Part shown: positions 1 to 11,783 of the stretch, in pieces
Numbering within the stretch: position 1 is the first letter of the stretch
How the letters are laid out: every line of letters starts with the position of its first letter
NCBI GenBank assembly: GCA_021780115.1
Contig: JAJXZI010000252.1
Coordinates: 1 to 45,095, forward strand
DNA: 45,095 nt
Direction: 5' to 3'
Source of the DNA: a bacterium
Lineage (GTDB): Bacteria; Verrucomicrobiota; Verrucomicrobiia; Limisphaerales; JAJXZI01
Program-made: the position numbers and the translations under genes
Notes under the pieces: model-generated
Databases searched by the model: none
The model's input: the letters and a program-made list of their open reading frames with translations, nothing else
What the model was told of the DNA's origin: nothing

Positions 1-268
1 TGCGGCCGGCGGCCGGGGACCATCCGATCTCCGCGTGCCCGCAGAGCCGGGGGAAGGCCATGAATTCGATATCCGCCAGGGTGCTGAGGGTCTCGGTCCA
101 AAGGGGGGCTTCCAGGCCCAGGACCTGGGCCTCGGCGATGCCCAGGCCGGCAGGATCCCAGTTGTAGGCCTCAGGGACTTCCACGTACGCCGCCCAGTGC
201 TGCCCCAACGGCGTGCCCGCGTGGTGCTTGGTGGCGGCCGTGCCGCGGGCGGATGGCGGGTTCCTCAT
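1..268 (-). pseudogene. C-terminal fragment of a GH20 beta-N-acetylhexosaminidase, 5'-truncated and cut by the window edge
   Basis: This 89-codon open frame was read by hand on the minus strand. From about residue 14 it matches the last part of the GH20 catalytic domain: GTPLGQHWAAYVEV, then EAYNWDPAG, then VLGLEAPLWTETLS and IEFMAFPRLCGHAEIGWSP. In family members this lies well downstream of the catalytic Asp-Glu pair, so no catalytic centre is encoded here. The frame opens with ATG at 268, but an in-frame TAG stands only one codon upstream at 274-272. None of the three frames above it shows GH20 homology, so the break point is near 230-240. GH20 enzymes release terminal N-acetylhexosamines from glycans. 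I infer a remnant left by deletion or rearrangement. A distant frameshift cannot be excluded, and the C-terminal end lies outside the window. Confidence 0.6.
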
Positions 269-654
269 CTTCTACTGAAGTTGGCGGCTGGCTTGGACCG
301 GGGCGGCGAACAACTTTCTATTTTTCACCACGCTGGAGTGCGCTATCCAACCTCCGGCGAAGCAAATGCACGGGTCCAAGTACCGGCTTGGAGACCTTTG
401 CGCGGGGCGGCGGGAAAAATCCTGGCGCGGGAGCCGCACGCTGTTGCCGAGCATGCCGGGCGGATGAACTGCCAGGAAGTGGCGCTACGAGGCTGGCCGC
501 AGCGCGGTCCGCGCCTTCTGGCCGCGCGGGACGAAACCCGACGCAACCACCACTGGAATCCACTCTGGCCCCCTTGATCAAGAACGGTGTTCGGATGCAC
601 CCCAGCGGAGACGAGCGTGGCGGCGTCAATTTGCGCGATCCGCCGTTCGGGCGG
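269..654. other. Intergenic stretch with no gene seen
   Basis: About 390 bases lie between the GH20 fragment and the stop of the SET gene. Open frames exist on both strands, but they are rich in Arg, Pro and Ala, have no recognisable domain and contradict one another, as expected for chance frames in GC-rich DNA. The GH20 homology ends abruptly at the left side of this stretch, so it may be inserted or rearranged DNA. Confidence 0.5.
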
Positions 655-1146
655 CTAGGCGACCGGGCGGGCGGGCGGTTCGCCCGCCGGGTGTGCCTGG
701 CGCAGGGCGGGGAAGAACTCCTCCGCAACGATAAAACCGACGCACCCGGGCGTGCCGCAGCGGCAGGGATGTTCGCGGTAGTCCATCAGGTCATAGCCGT
801 AATTGAAGGTCAGTTCCTCGCCGGTCCGAATAACGCGCAACGCTCGGATGAGGATGCGGCCTTCTTCCCACGCCGCCTCGCAGTTCGGCGCGCAACTGTG
901 GTTCACCAACCGCGCCGGATTCCACTCCACGTTGCCGTCGAGGTCGAACTCGTCGTCCAGGTGAAAGATGTACGCGTTGTTGGCCTCGCAGCGCCGCAAC
1001 GACTCGCTTTTGGAAATCCGCTCGCCGACGTACTCAAAAATGGGCGTCCCTTCAGGGATGACGCGCCGGGCAAAGACGCCCCGGCCGTGGATCACCGATT
1101 CCCGGACCTCGACCGAGTCCGGCAGGCTGGGAGCACGGGCCGTCAT
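655..1146 (-). CDS. SET-domain protein lysine methyltransferase
   Basis: This 163-residue protein is a complete, minimal SET domain with a post-SET motif. Visible motifs in order are HGRGVFA (residues 20-26, S-adenosylmethionine site), NHSCAPNC (82-89, the pseudoknot motif), ELTFNYGYD (111-119, catalytic Tyr region) and the cysteine cluster CRCGTPGC (128-135), which with the upstream Cys would bind zinc. The family transfers methyl groups from SAM to lysine side chains. Bacterial members are uncommon, and their targets are mostly unknown (ribosomal or nucleoid proteins have been suggested in a few cases). The gene lies 17 bp after the sulfatase stop on the same strand, so the two are probably cotranscribed. 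Family assignment is firm; substrate is unknown. Confidence 0.9.
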   Translation of the reverse strand: MTARAPSLPDSVEVRESVIHGRGVFARRVIPEGTPIFEYVGERISKSESLRRCEANNAYIFHLDDEFDLDGNVEWNPARLVNHSCAPNCEAAWEEGRILIRALRVIRTGEELTFNYGYDLMDYREHPCRCGTPGCVGFIVAEEFFPALRQAHPAGEPPARPVA

Positions 1147-1163
1147 CGTGGGAACTGGCCGCC

Positions 1164-3149
1164 TTACGGATCGAGGTGGTAGCGCCGATGGGTGTAGAGG
1201 TCGTCCGCCACCTGATACAGCGCGATGCAGTCGTCTTCAAACTCCCGGTCGGCGGCGGACGGCGATTCCAGCGGCGTCAACCCCGCCCCCTTCGGATCGC
1301 CCTGATAAAACTCCACCGTTTTGTTGAGGCCGAGGACGACGAGCCGCTGGCGGGTGTAGAGCCCGATGTCGCGATTGTGGTTCAGCAGCGCGCGGCCCTG
1401 CTCCGGCGGGTCGTGCAGCAGGTCGCGCCCGAAGAACAGCGTTTCGTACGGCCGGCCAATCAGCCCGAGGACGGTGGGCGACACGTCGAGCGAGCTGCCC
1501 AGCATGCCCAAGCGTTGCGGTTGCTTCACGACCGCCGGGCCGAGAATCACCAGCGGGATTTCGTAGGAAAAAATCGGGATCTTCTGGCTCCCGTACACGC
1601 GTGCGCCGTGGTCGGCAACGACGACGAAGACGGTGTTCGTCCAGAACGGCTCCCGTTTCGCGTCGCGGAAAAACTGGCCCAAACACCAGTCCGAGTATTT
1701 CACCACCTTTTCGCGCGTGGGGTTGGGCCGGTCCGGGTCGTCGGGGATGCGGCCGCGCGGATAGGTGTATGGCTTGTGGTTGGAAACCGACATGATGGTG
1801 CCGAGGAACGGCTTGCCACTCAGGCTCAGCGCGCGAAATTCCTGAATCGCGCGGGCGTACACCTCCTCGTCGGACACACCCCAGATGGTGGCGAAGTGCG
1901 GCTGCGGAAACGCGTCGTTGAACGGCGGGTTGTGTTCCAGGAAACGGTCCCAGCCGTTGCGCAGCGCATAGGGCTTCATGCTGTCAAACACCCCGCGGCC
2001 GCCGTAAAAAAAGACAGTGCTGTAGCCGTCGCGTTTCAGCACCCGGGCGAGGCTTTCGATGTTGTCCGAACGGTCGCGCGTCACAATGGAACCGCCGGGC
2101 AGCGGCGGGAAGCCGGAGAGCACGCCCTCAAAGCCGCGCACCGTGCGGTTGCCGCACGCATAGATGTTGGTGAACAGCCAGCCTTCCTCGGTGGTCAGTT
2201 TGTCCATTTGCGGCGTGAGCGATTCGCCGGGGCGTCCCAGGCTGCCCCAGAACTCCGAGCCGAGGCTTTCTTCCAGCAGAATGACGACGTTCAAGCGCGG
2301 ACGACTGGTGTCGCCGGCAATCCGTTGCCGCAGATCATTCCCCCCGCCGACGAACTGCGCGTTCGGTTCCGCCAGCAGGCGGCGCACGCGCGCGTAAGCT
2401 GCGTCCAGCGGCATGGTTTTGTAGAACTGGGCGAAATCAAGGTTGTGCGTCCAGGCCGCCCGGGCGAACGAGAGGGCGCCGTTGTCGGCCATCTCGTCCA
2501 ACGTGCGGTCCAGGCTGATGGTCGGCCCCTGAAACTGGATCGTCCGAGTCAGCCCTGCGGCCAGCGCCAGTGCGCCGACCAACCACAGGACGCGGACGCC
2601 AGGCGAGTGCGGCCGGTCCCACATGGAGCGATGCCGGCGGAGCGCCACGACGAGCCAAACCAAGGACACCAACCCACAGGCGGCCAGGACCGGGACCACC
2701 GGATACGAAACCCAGATGTTCGTCAGCACCTCCCGCGGGTTGTCCAGGTAGTCCACCGCCACGGTGTTGAAGCGCGAGCGGAACTCGTCGAAGAAGTAGT
2801 ATTCCGCCGCGAGCAAAAAAACCTCCCCCAGCCAGAACAGGAACAATCCTAAGCCGAGCAGCATCCGGTGCCAGACCTGGGTGAACCACCGATTCGGCAC
2901 GATCAGGAACCAGAACAGCAACGGCACGGTAAACAACAGGGCGACATAGAAATCGCGGTGGACGCCATCCAGAAACATCCACAGCACCTCACTGGTGGAC
3001 GGCAACAAGCGCGGACGGAACTGGAGAAACAGGATCACCCGCAACGCGAACCAGACCGCCAGCAGCGATAGCAGAAAGCACACAGCCAAGCCGTAGCGGG
3101 AACTCCGCCACGCCGGTCTGGGCGCTGGTTCTGGCTGGTTGTCGCTCAT
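1164..3149 (-). CDS. LTA synthase-like membrane sulfatase/phosphoglycerol transferase
   Basis: This 661-residue protein has a membrane N-terminus with about five hydrophobic helices in its first 200 residues, followed by an alkaline-phosphatase-superfamily (sulfatase) domain facing the periplasm. The domain starts at about residue 285 with NVVILLEESLGSEFWG, whose acidic residues bind metal. Next comes GNRTVRGFEGVLSGFPPLPG (Thr about 336), which matches the catalytic Thr region of LtaS/OpgB-type enzymes, and then VVADHGAR near the C-terminus. Family members move phosphoglycerol or phosphoethanolamine onto envelope glycans. I chose ATG at 3149 because the longer frame to 3302 adds only a basic, low-complexity stretch before the first membrane helix. 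In a diderm the target would be an osmoregulated glycan or lipid head group rather than lipoteichoic acid. This is inference. Confidence 0.88.
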   Translation of the reverse strand: MSDNQPEPAPRPAWRSSRYGLAVCFLLSLLAVWFALRVILFLQFRPRLLPSTSEVLWMFLDGVHRDFYVALLFTVPLLFWFLIVPNRWFTQVWHRMLLGLGLFLFWLGEVFLLAAEYYFFDEFRSRFNTVAVDYLDNPREVLTNIWVSYPVVPVLAACGLVSLVWLVVALRRHRSMWDRPHSPGVRVLWLVGALALAAGLTRTIQFQGPTISLDRTLDEMADNGALSFARAAWTHNLDFAQFYKTMPLDAAYARVRRLLAEPNAQFVGGGNDLRQRIAGDTSRPRLNVVILLEESLGSEFWGSLGRPGESLTPQMDKLTTEEGWLFTNIYACGNRTVRGFEGVLSGFPPLPGGSIVTRDRSDNIESLARVLKRDGYSTVFFYGGRGVFDSMKPYALRNGWDRFLEHNPPFNDAFPQPHFATIWGVSDEEVYARAIQEFRALSLSGKPFLGTIMSVSNHKPYTYPRGRIPDDPDRPNPTREKVVKYSDWCLGQFFRDAKREPFWTNTVFVVVADHGARVYGSQKIPIFSYEIPLVILGPAVVKQPQRLGMLGSSLDVSPTVLGLIGRPYETLFFGRDLLHDPPEQGRALLNHNRDIGLYTRQRLVVLGLNKTVEFYQGDPKGAGLTPLESPSAADREFEDDCIALYQVADDLYTHRRYHLDP

Positions 3150-3725
3150 CGGAACCGGCAAAACCGCCGGCTCATTGGACGCCAAGCGTAGTGTGCGGCG
3201 TCGTCGGGCACAAGCGGACAGGAAACGACGCCTCGGAAGGCACCTTTTCCACTTCCGGGGCAAGGCGCTTTGAGAGGAGATCGCTGGCGGGCTTTCAATC
3301 ACCCGTGGTTAGCGCGGACCAACGGCCCCCCCGTGGCCGCGCCCTTCGTGCGCGGCCGGCCCAAGGAGTATCACCCGGACCCACTGCTGCCCCGCTCAAG
3401 GCCATCGGGCTGGCGGCCCTTCCCACCCCGCGGCGTGCGCCTCAAGGCCTGTCTGCTCCACTGGCCGGAGTGAGGCTGCCGCGGGCCGGGTGAGGCGACC
3501 GGCCGGCAGAGTCAATGTCGGTTCAAGCGGACCGGGCAATTCTGGAGCCCGTGCGGGGATGAACCGTTATTCCATTGGGAAAGGCCCTGGCGCAACGGCC
3601 GCGGGCAGCTACGCGTTCCCGCGTTCCTCCCTTTGATCCTCCGCACCATGCCGAGTTGCCCCCTGTTTCAGAAAAGATCGTCAGAAAAGCTTCCGGTTGG
3701 ATTCCGAAGCTGATACGATGCCCGC
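3150..3725. other. Divergent intergenic region, presumably with promoters for both sides
   Basis: About 576 bases separate the minus-strand sulfatase from the plus-strand oxidoreductase. They must hold the promoters of both transcription units. I could not find a convincing -35/-10 pair. Short open frames here are GC-biased and show no domain. Confidence 0.5.
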
Positions 3726-5105
3726 ATGTCACGGTTGCCAACAGTCGTCGCCGGCCGCCACCCTGCGGAATCTGCCCTCTCGCTCCCTCGCGGTTCAGAA
3801 TCGCCGGCCCTGAGCCGGCGTCAATTCCTCGGGCGCGCGGCGCTGGCCGGCGGCGCGCTGGCCTTGCCCTGGTTGGTCCCCGCCTCGGCCTTGGGCCGCG
3901 ACGGGGCGGTTCCGCCCAGCGAGCGCATCGTGCTGGGCGGCCTGGGCGTCGGCAACCGGGGCTCGGACGATTTGCGCTGGATGCTGCCGGAGCCGGACGT
4001 GCAGTTCGTCGCCATTTGTGACGCCAAGCAATCCTCGCGCGAAAAGGTGAAGCGGATCGTGGACGGCCACTACGGCACCACGGACTGCAAGATGTATCGG
4101 GACATGCGGGAATTCCTGGCCGCCCGCACGGACCTGGACGCGTTGCTTATCGCCACGGGCGACCGGTGGCACGCCTCGGCCGCCACCCTGGCGATGCGGT
4201 CAGGCAAGGATGTGTATTCCGAAAAGCCCTCCTGCATGACGATCGCCGAAGGCCAGGCCGTGGTGGACACGGCCCGTCGTTATGGCCGCGTCTATCAGAC
4301 CGGCACGCAGCGTCTTAGCGAGGCGAATTTCGTGTTCTGCATCGAAATGGCCCGCACGGGACGGCTCGGCAAGGTTCACACGGCCTACGCCCACATCGCC
4401 CCGTGGGACGCGGCGGCGATGCGGCACGACTGGCTGCCCGCTCAACCCCAGCCGCCCAAGGAGGAGGTGGACTGGGACGAATGGCTCGGGCCGTGTCCGT
4501 GGCGCCCGTACAACGCCGCCTACATCCAGGGCGCCTGGCGCGGTCACTACGATTTCCACACCAGTTGCATCGGCGAATGGGGCGCGCACACCTTCGCTCA
4601 GGCCCAGGCGGGACTGGACTTGCTCGACACCTCGCCGGTCGCATACGAGTATGTCAACAACCCCACCGGCGACGGCATGGTCACCCGCTTCGCCAACGGC
4701 GTGAAGATGATCCTCTCGCGGGGGGACAAGTATTGGCACGGCTCCTGTGGCATGCGCTTCGACGGCCCCGAAGGCTGGGTGTCGGCGGCCGACGGCTACC
4801 AGAAACCGGAGGTTTCTTCGCCCGCCCTGCTGGCGGACTTCACCAAGATCGTGCGGGATTACCAAGCCAGGACCGGGCGCCCGATGAACCACGTCCGGAA
4901 CTTCTTCGACTGCGTCAAGTCGCGCCGCCTCACCGTGGCCCATCCCGAAGTGATGTACCGCACCATGTCCACCGTGCATGCCGCCAACATCTGCATGTGG
5001 CTCGGACGAAACCTCCGCTTCGATCCGCAGTTAGCCGAATTCGTCAACGACCCGGAAGCGAACCGGCTTCGTTCCCGCGCCATGCGCGCGCCGTGGATCA
5101 TCTGA
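3726..5105 (+). CDS. TAT-exported Gfo/Idh/MocA family oxidoreductase
   Basis: This 459-residue NAD(P)-dependent sugar oxidoreductase-like protein has a twin-arginine signal: SRRQFLGRAAL (residues about 30-40), then a hydrophobic stretch ending near ALPWLVPASA. The Rossmann half follows, with IVLGGLGVGNRGSDDL as the dinucleotide-binding loop, VAICDAKQSSREK, and the EKPSC segment (the conserved EKP motif at about residues 165-167). The C-terminal half is the GFO/IDH/MocA substrate domain. TAT export suggests folding with bound cofactor before transport, as in other verrucomicrobial and planctomycete members. The natural substrate is unknown, and the cofactor preference cannot be read from the sequence. 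A HEAT-repeat gene starts 32 bp downstream and a xylulokinase follows, which suggests carbohydrate use. Confidence 0.9.
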   Translation: MSRLPTVVAGRHPAESALSLPRGSESPALSRRQFLGRAALAGGALALPWLVPASALGRDGAVPPSERIVLGGLGVGNRGSDDLRWMLPEPDVQFVAICDAKQSSREKVKRIVDGHYGTTDCKMYRDMREFLAARTDLDALLIATGDRWHASAATLAMRSGKDVYSEKPSCMTIAEGQAVVDTARRYGRVYQTGTQRLSEANFVFCIEMARTGRLGKVHTAYAHIAPWDAAAMRHDWLPAQPQPPKEEVDWDEWLGPCPWRPYNAAYIQGAWRGHYDFHTSCIGEWGAHTFAQAQAGLDLLDTSPVAYEYVNNPTGDGMVTRFANGVKMILSRGDKYWHGSCGMRFDGPEGWVSAADGYQKPEVSSPALLADFTKIVRDYQARTGRPMNHVRNFFDCVKSRRLTVAHPEVMYRTMSTVHAANICMWLGRNLRFDPQLAEFVNDPEANRLRSRAMRAPWII

Positions 5106-5137
5106 GCCGGAGCCAAGCCCACGCGAAAGGACCCGCC

Positions 5138-7195
5138 ATGCTGAAGTCGAACTGGAATCTCCTCCTCGCCGCCGCGTTCGGTCTCGCCGGCGCCACGCTG
5201 TCGTTCGGGCAAGAACCGACGCCCCTGCTGACGCAACCCGAGGACAAGCTCATTGCCGTGCTGAAATCCGACGCGCCACAAAAGGAAAAGGCCGACGCCT
5301 GCCGCGAATTGGCCGTCATCGGCACGAAGAGCGCCGTGCCGGCGCTGGCCGCGCTGCTGGGCGACAATAATCTCTCCCACATGGCCCGCTACGGATTGGA
5401 AACCATCCCCGATCCGTCCGTGGATGCCGCCCTGCGCGCGGCCCTCGGCAAGCTGAAGGGCCGGTTGCTCGCCGGCGTGATCGGCAGCCTGGGCGTCCGG
5501 CGCGATGCCCAGGCGGTCAAACCGCTGGCGGGCTTCTTGAGCGACGCCGATGCGGACGTGTCCCACGCTTCCGCGCTGGCCCTGGGCCGCATCGGGACCG
5601 CGGCCGCGGTCAAGGCGCTGGAAGGCTCCCTGGCCAACGCGCCCGCGGCCAACCAACTCTCGCTGTGTGAGGGATTGTTGCGTTGCGCGGAAGCATTCTC
5701 GGCCCACGGCCAGGCGAAGTCCGCGGCGGCGATTTACGACCGGCTCCGCCACCAGCCGGGAATGCCCCATCAAGTGCGGGCCGCGGCGCTGCGGGGCGCG
5801 ATTCTGGCCCGCGGCAAGGACGGTTGGCCGCTGTTGCGCCAGGCGCTCCGCGAGTCGGATTACCTCTTGTTTGCCGCCGCCCTCCGGACCAGTCAGGAAA
5901 TGCCGGGGAGTGAAGTCACGAAGCTGCTGGCCGACGAACTGAGCCGTGCCTCCGCCAACCAAGCGACCTTCCTGGCCGGCCGGATCACTCCGGAGAGTGC
6001 CGCCGCCAAGCTGGCGGAGCGGTCGCCGGACCGCCAAATCATGCTGGCGGAAGCGCTCGGCCAGCGTCGGAACCCGGCGGGTCTGCCCGTGTTGCTCGCC
6101 GTCGCGCAACCCGGCGGGAAAAAGGGCAATGACACCGCCGTCCGCGTGGCCGCCATCCGGGCGCTGCCGGAAATCGGTGACGCGTCCGCCGCCGCCGGTT
6201 TGGCGGACTTGGCAGTCGATGCCAACCGTGAGGTCGCCCAGGCCGCGCAGGAGGGCCTCGCCGCCCTGCCGGGTCCGGCCGTGGACACGGTGGTGCTGGC
6301 GATGCTCGACAGCAGCGACACCGACCGCCGGTTGGCCGCCATCGAGGTGATCGGACGGCGGCGCATGGCCAGCGCCGTCCCGGCCTTGCTCCAAGCCGCG
6401 GGTGATCCCGACGCCAAGGTGCGCCCGGCCGCGCTGAAACGGTTGGGCGAACTGGCCGGGCCGAAGGATCAACCGGCGTTGTTGGCGACGCTTCTCAAGG
6501 CACAGGATGCGGCCGACCTTGACGCGGCCGAGCAAGCCTTGAGCGCCGTGTGTATCCGGGCCGGAAACCCGGAGGCGTCCGCGGCGCAACTCACCAGCGC
6601 GTTGGCGACGGCAAGACCCGCGCAAAAGGGCGCGCTGCTGCGCGTCCTGAGCGCCGTCGGCGGAGAGACCGCCCGGCAGGCCGTGCGCACCGCGGTGACC
6701 GATGCCAACCCCGAAATCCACGCCGCCGCGATCCGCGCGCTTGGCGATTGGCGGACCGCCGACGCCGGCCCGGAGTTGCTGGCGCTTGCCCAGTCCGTCA
6801 GCAACCCGGCGGATAAATCGCTTTGTCTGCGCGGCGCCCTGCGGTTGGCGGCCGATGCCGACCAACCGGCGGGCGAACGACTGGCCTTGTGCCGTCAGGC
6901 GGCCGGTCTGGCGCAGCAACCCGACGAGAAGAAGCTCCTGCTGGGGGCGTTGGGCGGCATCAAGACGGCGCAATCGCTCGCTTTGGTCGCGCCGTATCTG
7001 GACGACGCGTCCGTGAAGGAGGAGGCGGGTGCCGCGGTCGTGGCTATCGCCGGGGCCTTGCTCCAGGCGGGCGACGCCTCGCTCAAGCCGGGCTTGTTGG
7101 ACCCGTTGCAAAAGGCGGCGCAACTCACGGGAAACGCCGACTTGGCCCGTCGCGCCGGGGACCTGCTGCGGCAGGCGCAAGGCAGCGGCCGGTAA
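5138..7195 (+). CDS. Secreted HEAT-repeat protein
   Basis: This 685-residue protein begins with a signal peptide (MLKSNWNLLLAAAFGLAGATL, cleavage likely after the SFG segment). It consists of tandem alpha-helical HEAT/PBS-lyase-like repeats from about residue 40 to the end. Typical units read VRVAAIRALPEIGDASAAAG and DRRLAAIEVIGRRRMASAVP, with the regular pattern of alanine, leucine and a short turn. ATG at 5138 is chosen because a purine-rich GAAAGGA lies 6 bp upstream and the encoded signal peptide starts there. The open frame continues upstream only by overlapping the oxidoreductase gene in another frame. Such repeats form scaffolds for protein-protein binding, and no catalytic domain is seen. 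Position after the Gfo/Idh gene suggests a two-gene unit. Confidence 0.85.
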   Translation: MLKSNWNLLLAAAFGLAGATLSFGQEPTPLLTQPEDKLIAVLKSDAPQKEKADACRELAVIGTKSAVPALAALLGDNNLSHMARYGLETIPDPSVDAALRAALGKLKGRLLAGVIGSLGVRRDAQAVKPLAGFLSDADADVSHASALALGRIGTAAAVKALEGSLANAPAANQLSLCEGLLRCAEAFSAHGQAKSAAAIYDRLRHQPGMPHQVRAAALRGAILARGKDGWPLLRQALRESDYLLFAAALRTSQEMPGSEVTKLLADELSRASANQATFLAGRITPESAAAKLAERSPDRQIMLAEALGQRRNPAGLPVLLAVAQPGGKKGNDTAVRVAAIRALPEIGDASAAAGLADLAVDANREVAQAAQEGLAALPGPAVDTVVLAMLDSSDTDRRLAAIEVIGRRRMASAVPALLQAAGDPDAKVRPAALKRLGELAGPKDQPALLATLLKAQDAADLDAAEQALSAVCIRAGNPEASAAQLTSALATARPAQKGALLRVLSAVGGETARQAVRTAVTDANPEIHAAAIRALGDWRTADAGPELLALAQSVSNPADKSLCLRGALRLAADADQPAGERLALCRQAAGLAQQPDEKKLLLGALGGIKTAQSLALVAPYLDDASVKEEAGAAVVAIAGALLQAGDASLKPGLLDPLQKAAQLTGNADLARRAGDLLRQAQGSGR

Positions 7196-7273
7196 CGGGG
7201 AGATCATCCACCGATCAACAGGGAAGCAGGCTGTAGCCGCCGAGGTGATGAAGCGGAAGTCCGCGTGTCCACA

Positions 7274-7297
7274 ATGACTCTTCTGCGCAGGAGTCGT
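7274..7297 (+). other. Stem-loop in the gap before the xylulokinase gene
   Basis: ATGACTC (7274-7280) can pair with GAGTCGT (7291-7297) around a 10-base loop, including one G-U pair. It lies in the 204-bp gap between the HEAT-repeat gene and the xylulokinase gene. No T-run follows, so it is not a classical terminator. It may be part of a dispersed intergenic repeat or a leader structure. I see no gene in the gap. Confidence 0.3.
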
Positions 7298-7399
7298 CGG
7301 GCGGGTCCGCGCGGCTCGGAAGGCTGCACGGAAAACGGTTTCCCCTCAGTCCCGAATCTGGTAATCCCACGCGACAAACGAACCGAATTTCACACGACC

Positions 7400-8926
7400 A
7401 TGCGCACTCTTCTGCTTGGCATCGACAGCGGCACTCAGTCCACCAAGGTCCTCGTCGTGGAGGCGACCACCGGCAAAGTCCTGGCCACCGCCGCGGAGAG
7501 TTACGATCTGCTCCCGGGCCTTCCGCCGGGCGCCAAGGAACAGCACCCGCACACCTGGCGCGACGCCACCGCGAAGGCCGTCAAAGCCGCTCTCAAACAG
7601 GCCAAAGCGAAGTCGCCGGAGGTCAAAGCCATCGGTGTCAGCGGCCAGCAGCACGGTTTTGTCCCGCTCGACCAAAAGGGTGAAGTCATCCGACCGGCCA
7701 AGCTCTGGTGCGACACCGCCACGGCGGCCGAGTGCGACGAGATGATGGCGCGGCTGGGTGGGTTGAAGAAGACCATCAGCGCGCTTGGCAACGCCGTTCT
7801 ACCCGGCTTCACCGCGTCGAAAATCCTGTGGCTTAAAAAACATGAGCCGAAGAATTTCACCCGGCTCGCCACCGTGCTCCTGCCGCACGACTACCTGAAT
7901 TTCTGGCTGACGGGCGAAAAAGTGATGGAGTACGGCGACGCCAGCGGCACCGCGCTGCTCGACGTGCGGAGGCGGAGATGGAGCGAGGCGGCGCTGCAGG
8001 CGGTCGCTGCGGACTTGGCCGGCAAACTCCCGCCCCTGATCGCCAGCGACCGGCCGGCCGGCCGGCTGCAGCGTTCCACGGCCGAAGCCCTCGGCCTGGC
8101 GACGGACGTGGTGGTCAGTGCCGGTGGCGGCGACAACATGATGGGCGCCATCGGCACGGGGAACACGCGCGCCGGCATCGTGACGGCGAGCTTCGGGACC
8201 AGCGGCACGATTTACGCCTGCGCCGACCAACCGGTCGTGGATCCGCGCGGCGAGATTGCGGCGTTCTGCGATTCGACCAACCATTGGCTGCCGCTGCTCT
8301 GCACGATGAACGTCACCGTCGCCACCGAGATGGTCCGGCGCGACTTCGGCTGGGATTTCAAGCAATTCGACGCCGCCGTGGCCAAGACCCCGGCGGGCGC
8401 GGACGGCTTGCTGTTGTTGCCCTACCTCGAAGGGGAGCGCACGCCGAACGTGCCCGACGGCACCGGCGTTTACCTCGGCGTCACGCCGCGCACCTTCGAC
8501 GCCGGTTGCTTTGCCCGCGCCACGATGGAAGGCGTGACCCTCGGCATGAACTACGGTCTGCGCCGCCTAGCCGACCTCGGCGTGCAGGCGACGCAGATCC
8601 GCGCCACCGGCGGCGGGGCCAATTCCAAGGTCTGGCGCCAGATCATGGCCGATGTCTTCAACGCCGAGGTCGTCACGCTCAAAGTCAGCGAAGGCGCGGC
8701 CTACGGCGCCGCGTTGCAGGCGCTCTGGTGCTGGCGGCGGGAACGGGGCGAAGACGTCAGCATCAGCGAGATCACCGACCAGTTTGTGAAGCTCGACTCC
8801 GCCGCGACCGCGCAACCGAACCCGACGAACGTCGAAGTCTATCGCGCGCTTCAGGCGTTGCAAAACGAGGCTTCGCGGGCGTTGCGCGGCGTCTTCGCCC
8901 AACACCGGGCGTTGGTGACGCGCTAG
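7400..8926 (+). CDS. xylB: Xylulokinase (FGGY carbohydrate kinase)
   Basis: This 508-residue kinase of the FGGY family is expected to phosphorylate D-xylulose to xylulose 5-phosphate for the pentose phosphate pathway. It has the N-terminal ATPase fold motif LLGIDSGTQSTKVLVVE, the substrate-side motif GVSGQQHGFVPLD (about residues 79-91; QQHG is typical of xylulokinases), DYLNFWLTGE, then ASFGTSGTIYAC, LPYLEGERTPNVPDGTG, and the C-terminal adenosine motif TGGGANSKVWRQIMADV. Length matches the family (480-520). ATG at 7400 is used because MRTLLLGIDSG is the normal N-terminus; the open frame extends 45 codons further with no homology. No xylose isomerase is nearby, so the exact sugar is uncertain within the FGGY family, but QQHG supports xylulose. 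Confidence 0.87.
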   Translation: MRTLLLGIDSGTQSTKVLVVEATTGKVLATAAESYDLLPGLPPGAKEQHPHTWRDATAKAVKAALKQAKAKSPEVKAIGVSGQQHGFVPLDQKGEVIRPAKLWCDTATAAECDEMMARLGGLKKTISALGNAVLPGFTASKILWLKKHEPKNFTRLATVLLPHDYLNFWLTGEKVMEYGDASGTALLDVRRRRWSEAALQAVAADLAGKLPPLIASDRPAGRLQRSTAEALGLATDVVVSAGGGDNMMGAIGTGNTRAGIVTASFGTSGTIYACADQPVVDPRGEIAAFCDSTNHWLPLLCTMNVTVATEMVRRDFGWDFKQFDAAVAKTPAGADGLLLLPYLEGERTPNVPDGTGVYLGVTPRTFDAGCFARATMEGVTLGMNYGLRRLADLGVQATQIRATGGGANSKVWRQIMADVFNAEVVTLKVSEGAAYGAALQALWCWRRERGEDVSISEITDQFVKLDSAATAQPNPTNVEVYRALQALQNEASRALRGVFAQHRALVTR

Positions 8927-8998
8927 AATCAGACCGGTGCCGGTCGCTGTTTCGGCGAGACGGGGAACTGGTCCGCGGCGAAGCGCACATCGCGGCGT

Positions 8999-9013
8999 GC
9001 GCGGCGTGCCGCG

Positions 9014-9014
<1 letters not shown>
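8999..9014 (-). terminator. GC hairpin immediately after the VPS10/BNR gene
   Basis: GCGCGGC and GCCGCGC form a 7-bp perfect stem directly behind the stop codon of the VPS10-like gene, in the gap between two convergent genes. A second short palindrome, GACCGGTGCCGGTC, lies at 8932-8945 after the xylulokinase stop. Neither is followed by a T-run, so intrinsic termination is only a possibility. Confidence 0.3.
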
Positions 9015-11749
<2,735 letters not shown>

Positions 11750-11783
11750 GAGGAGTGGGGCTGGCGCCAGATGGGTGGCCGCG

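Noticed and set aside
1176-2852. Long plus-strand open frame opposite the sulfatase gene
   Set aside because: It is antisense to a gene with clear sulfatase motifs. Its translation is rich in Arg, Val and His without a domain, typical of GC-rich shadow frames.
3150-3302. Upstream extension of the sulfatase frame to 3302
   Set aside because: The extra 51 residues are basic and low complexity, and the natural start before the first membrane helix is ATG at 3149.
4859-7207. Long minus-strand open frame opposite the oxidoreductase and HEAT genes
   Set aside because: It is antisense to two well-supported genes and has low-complexity Gln/Arg/Gly composition with no motifs.
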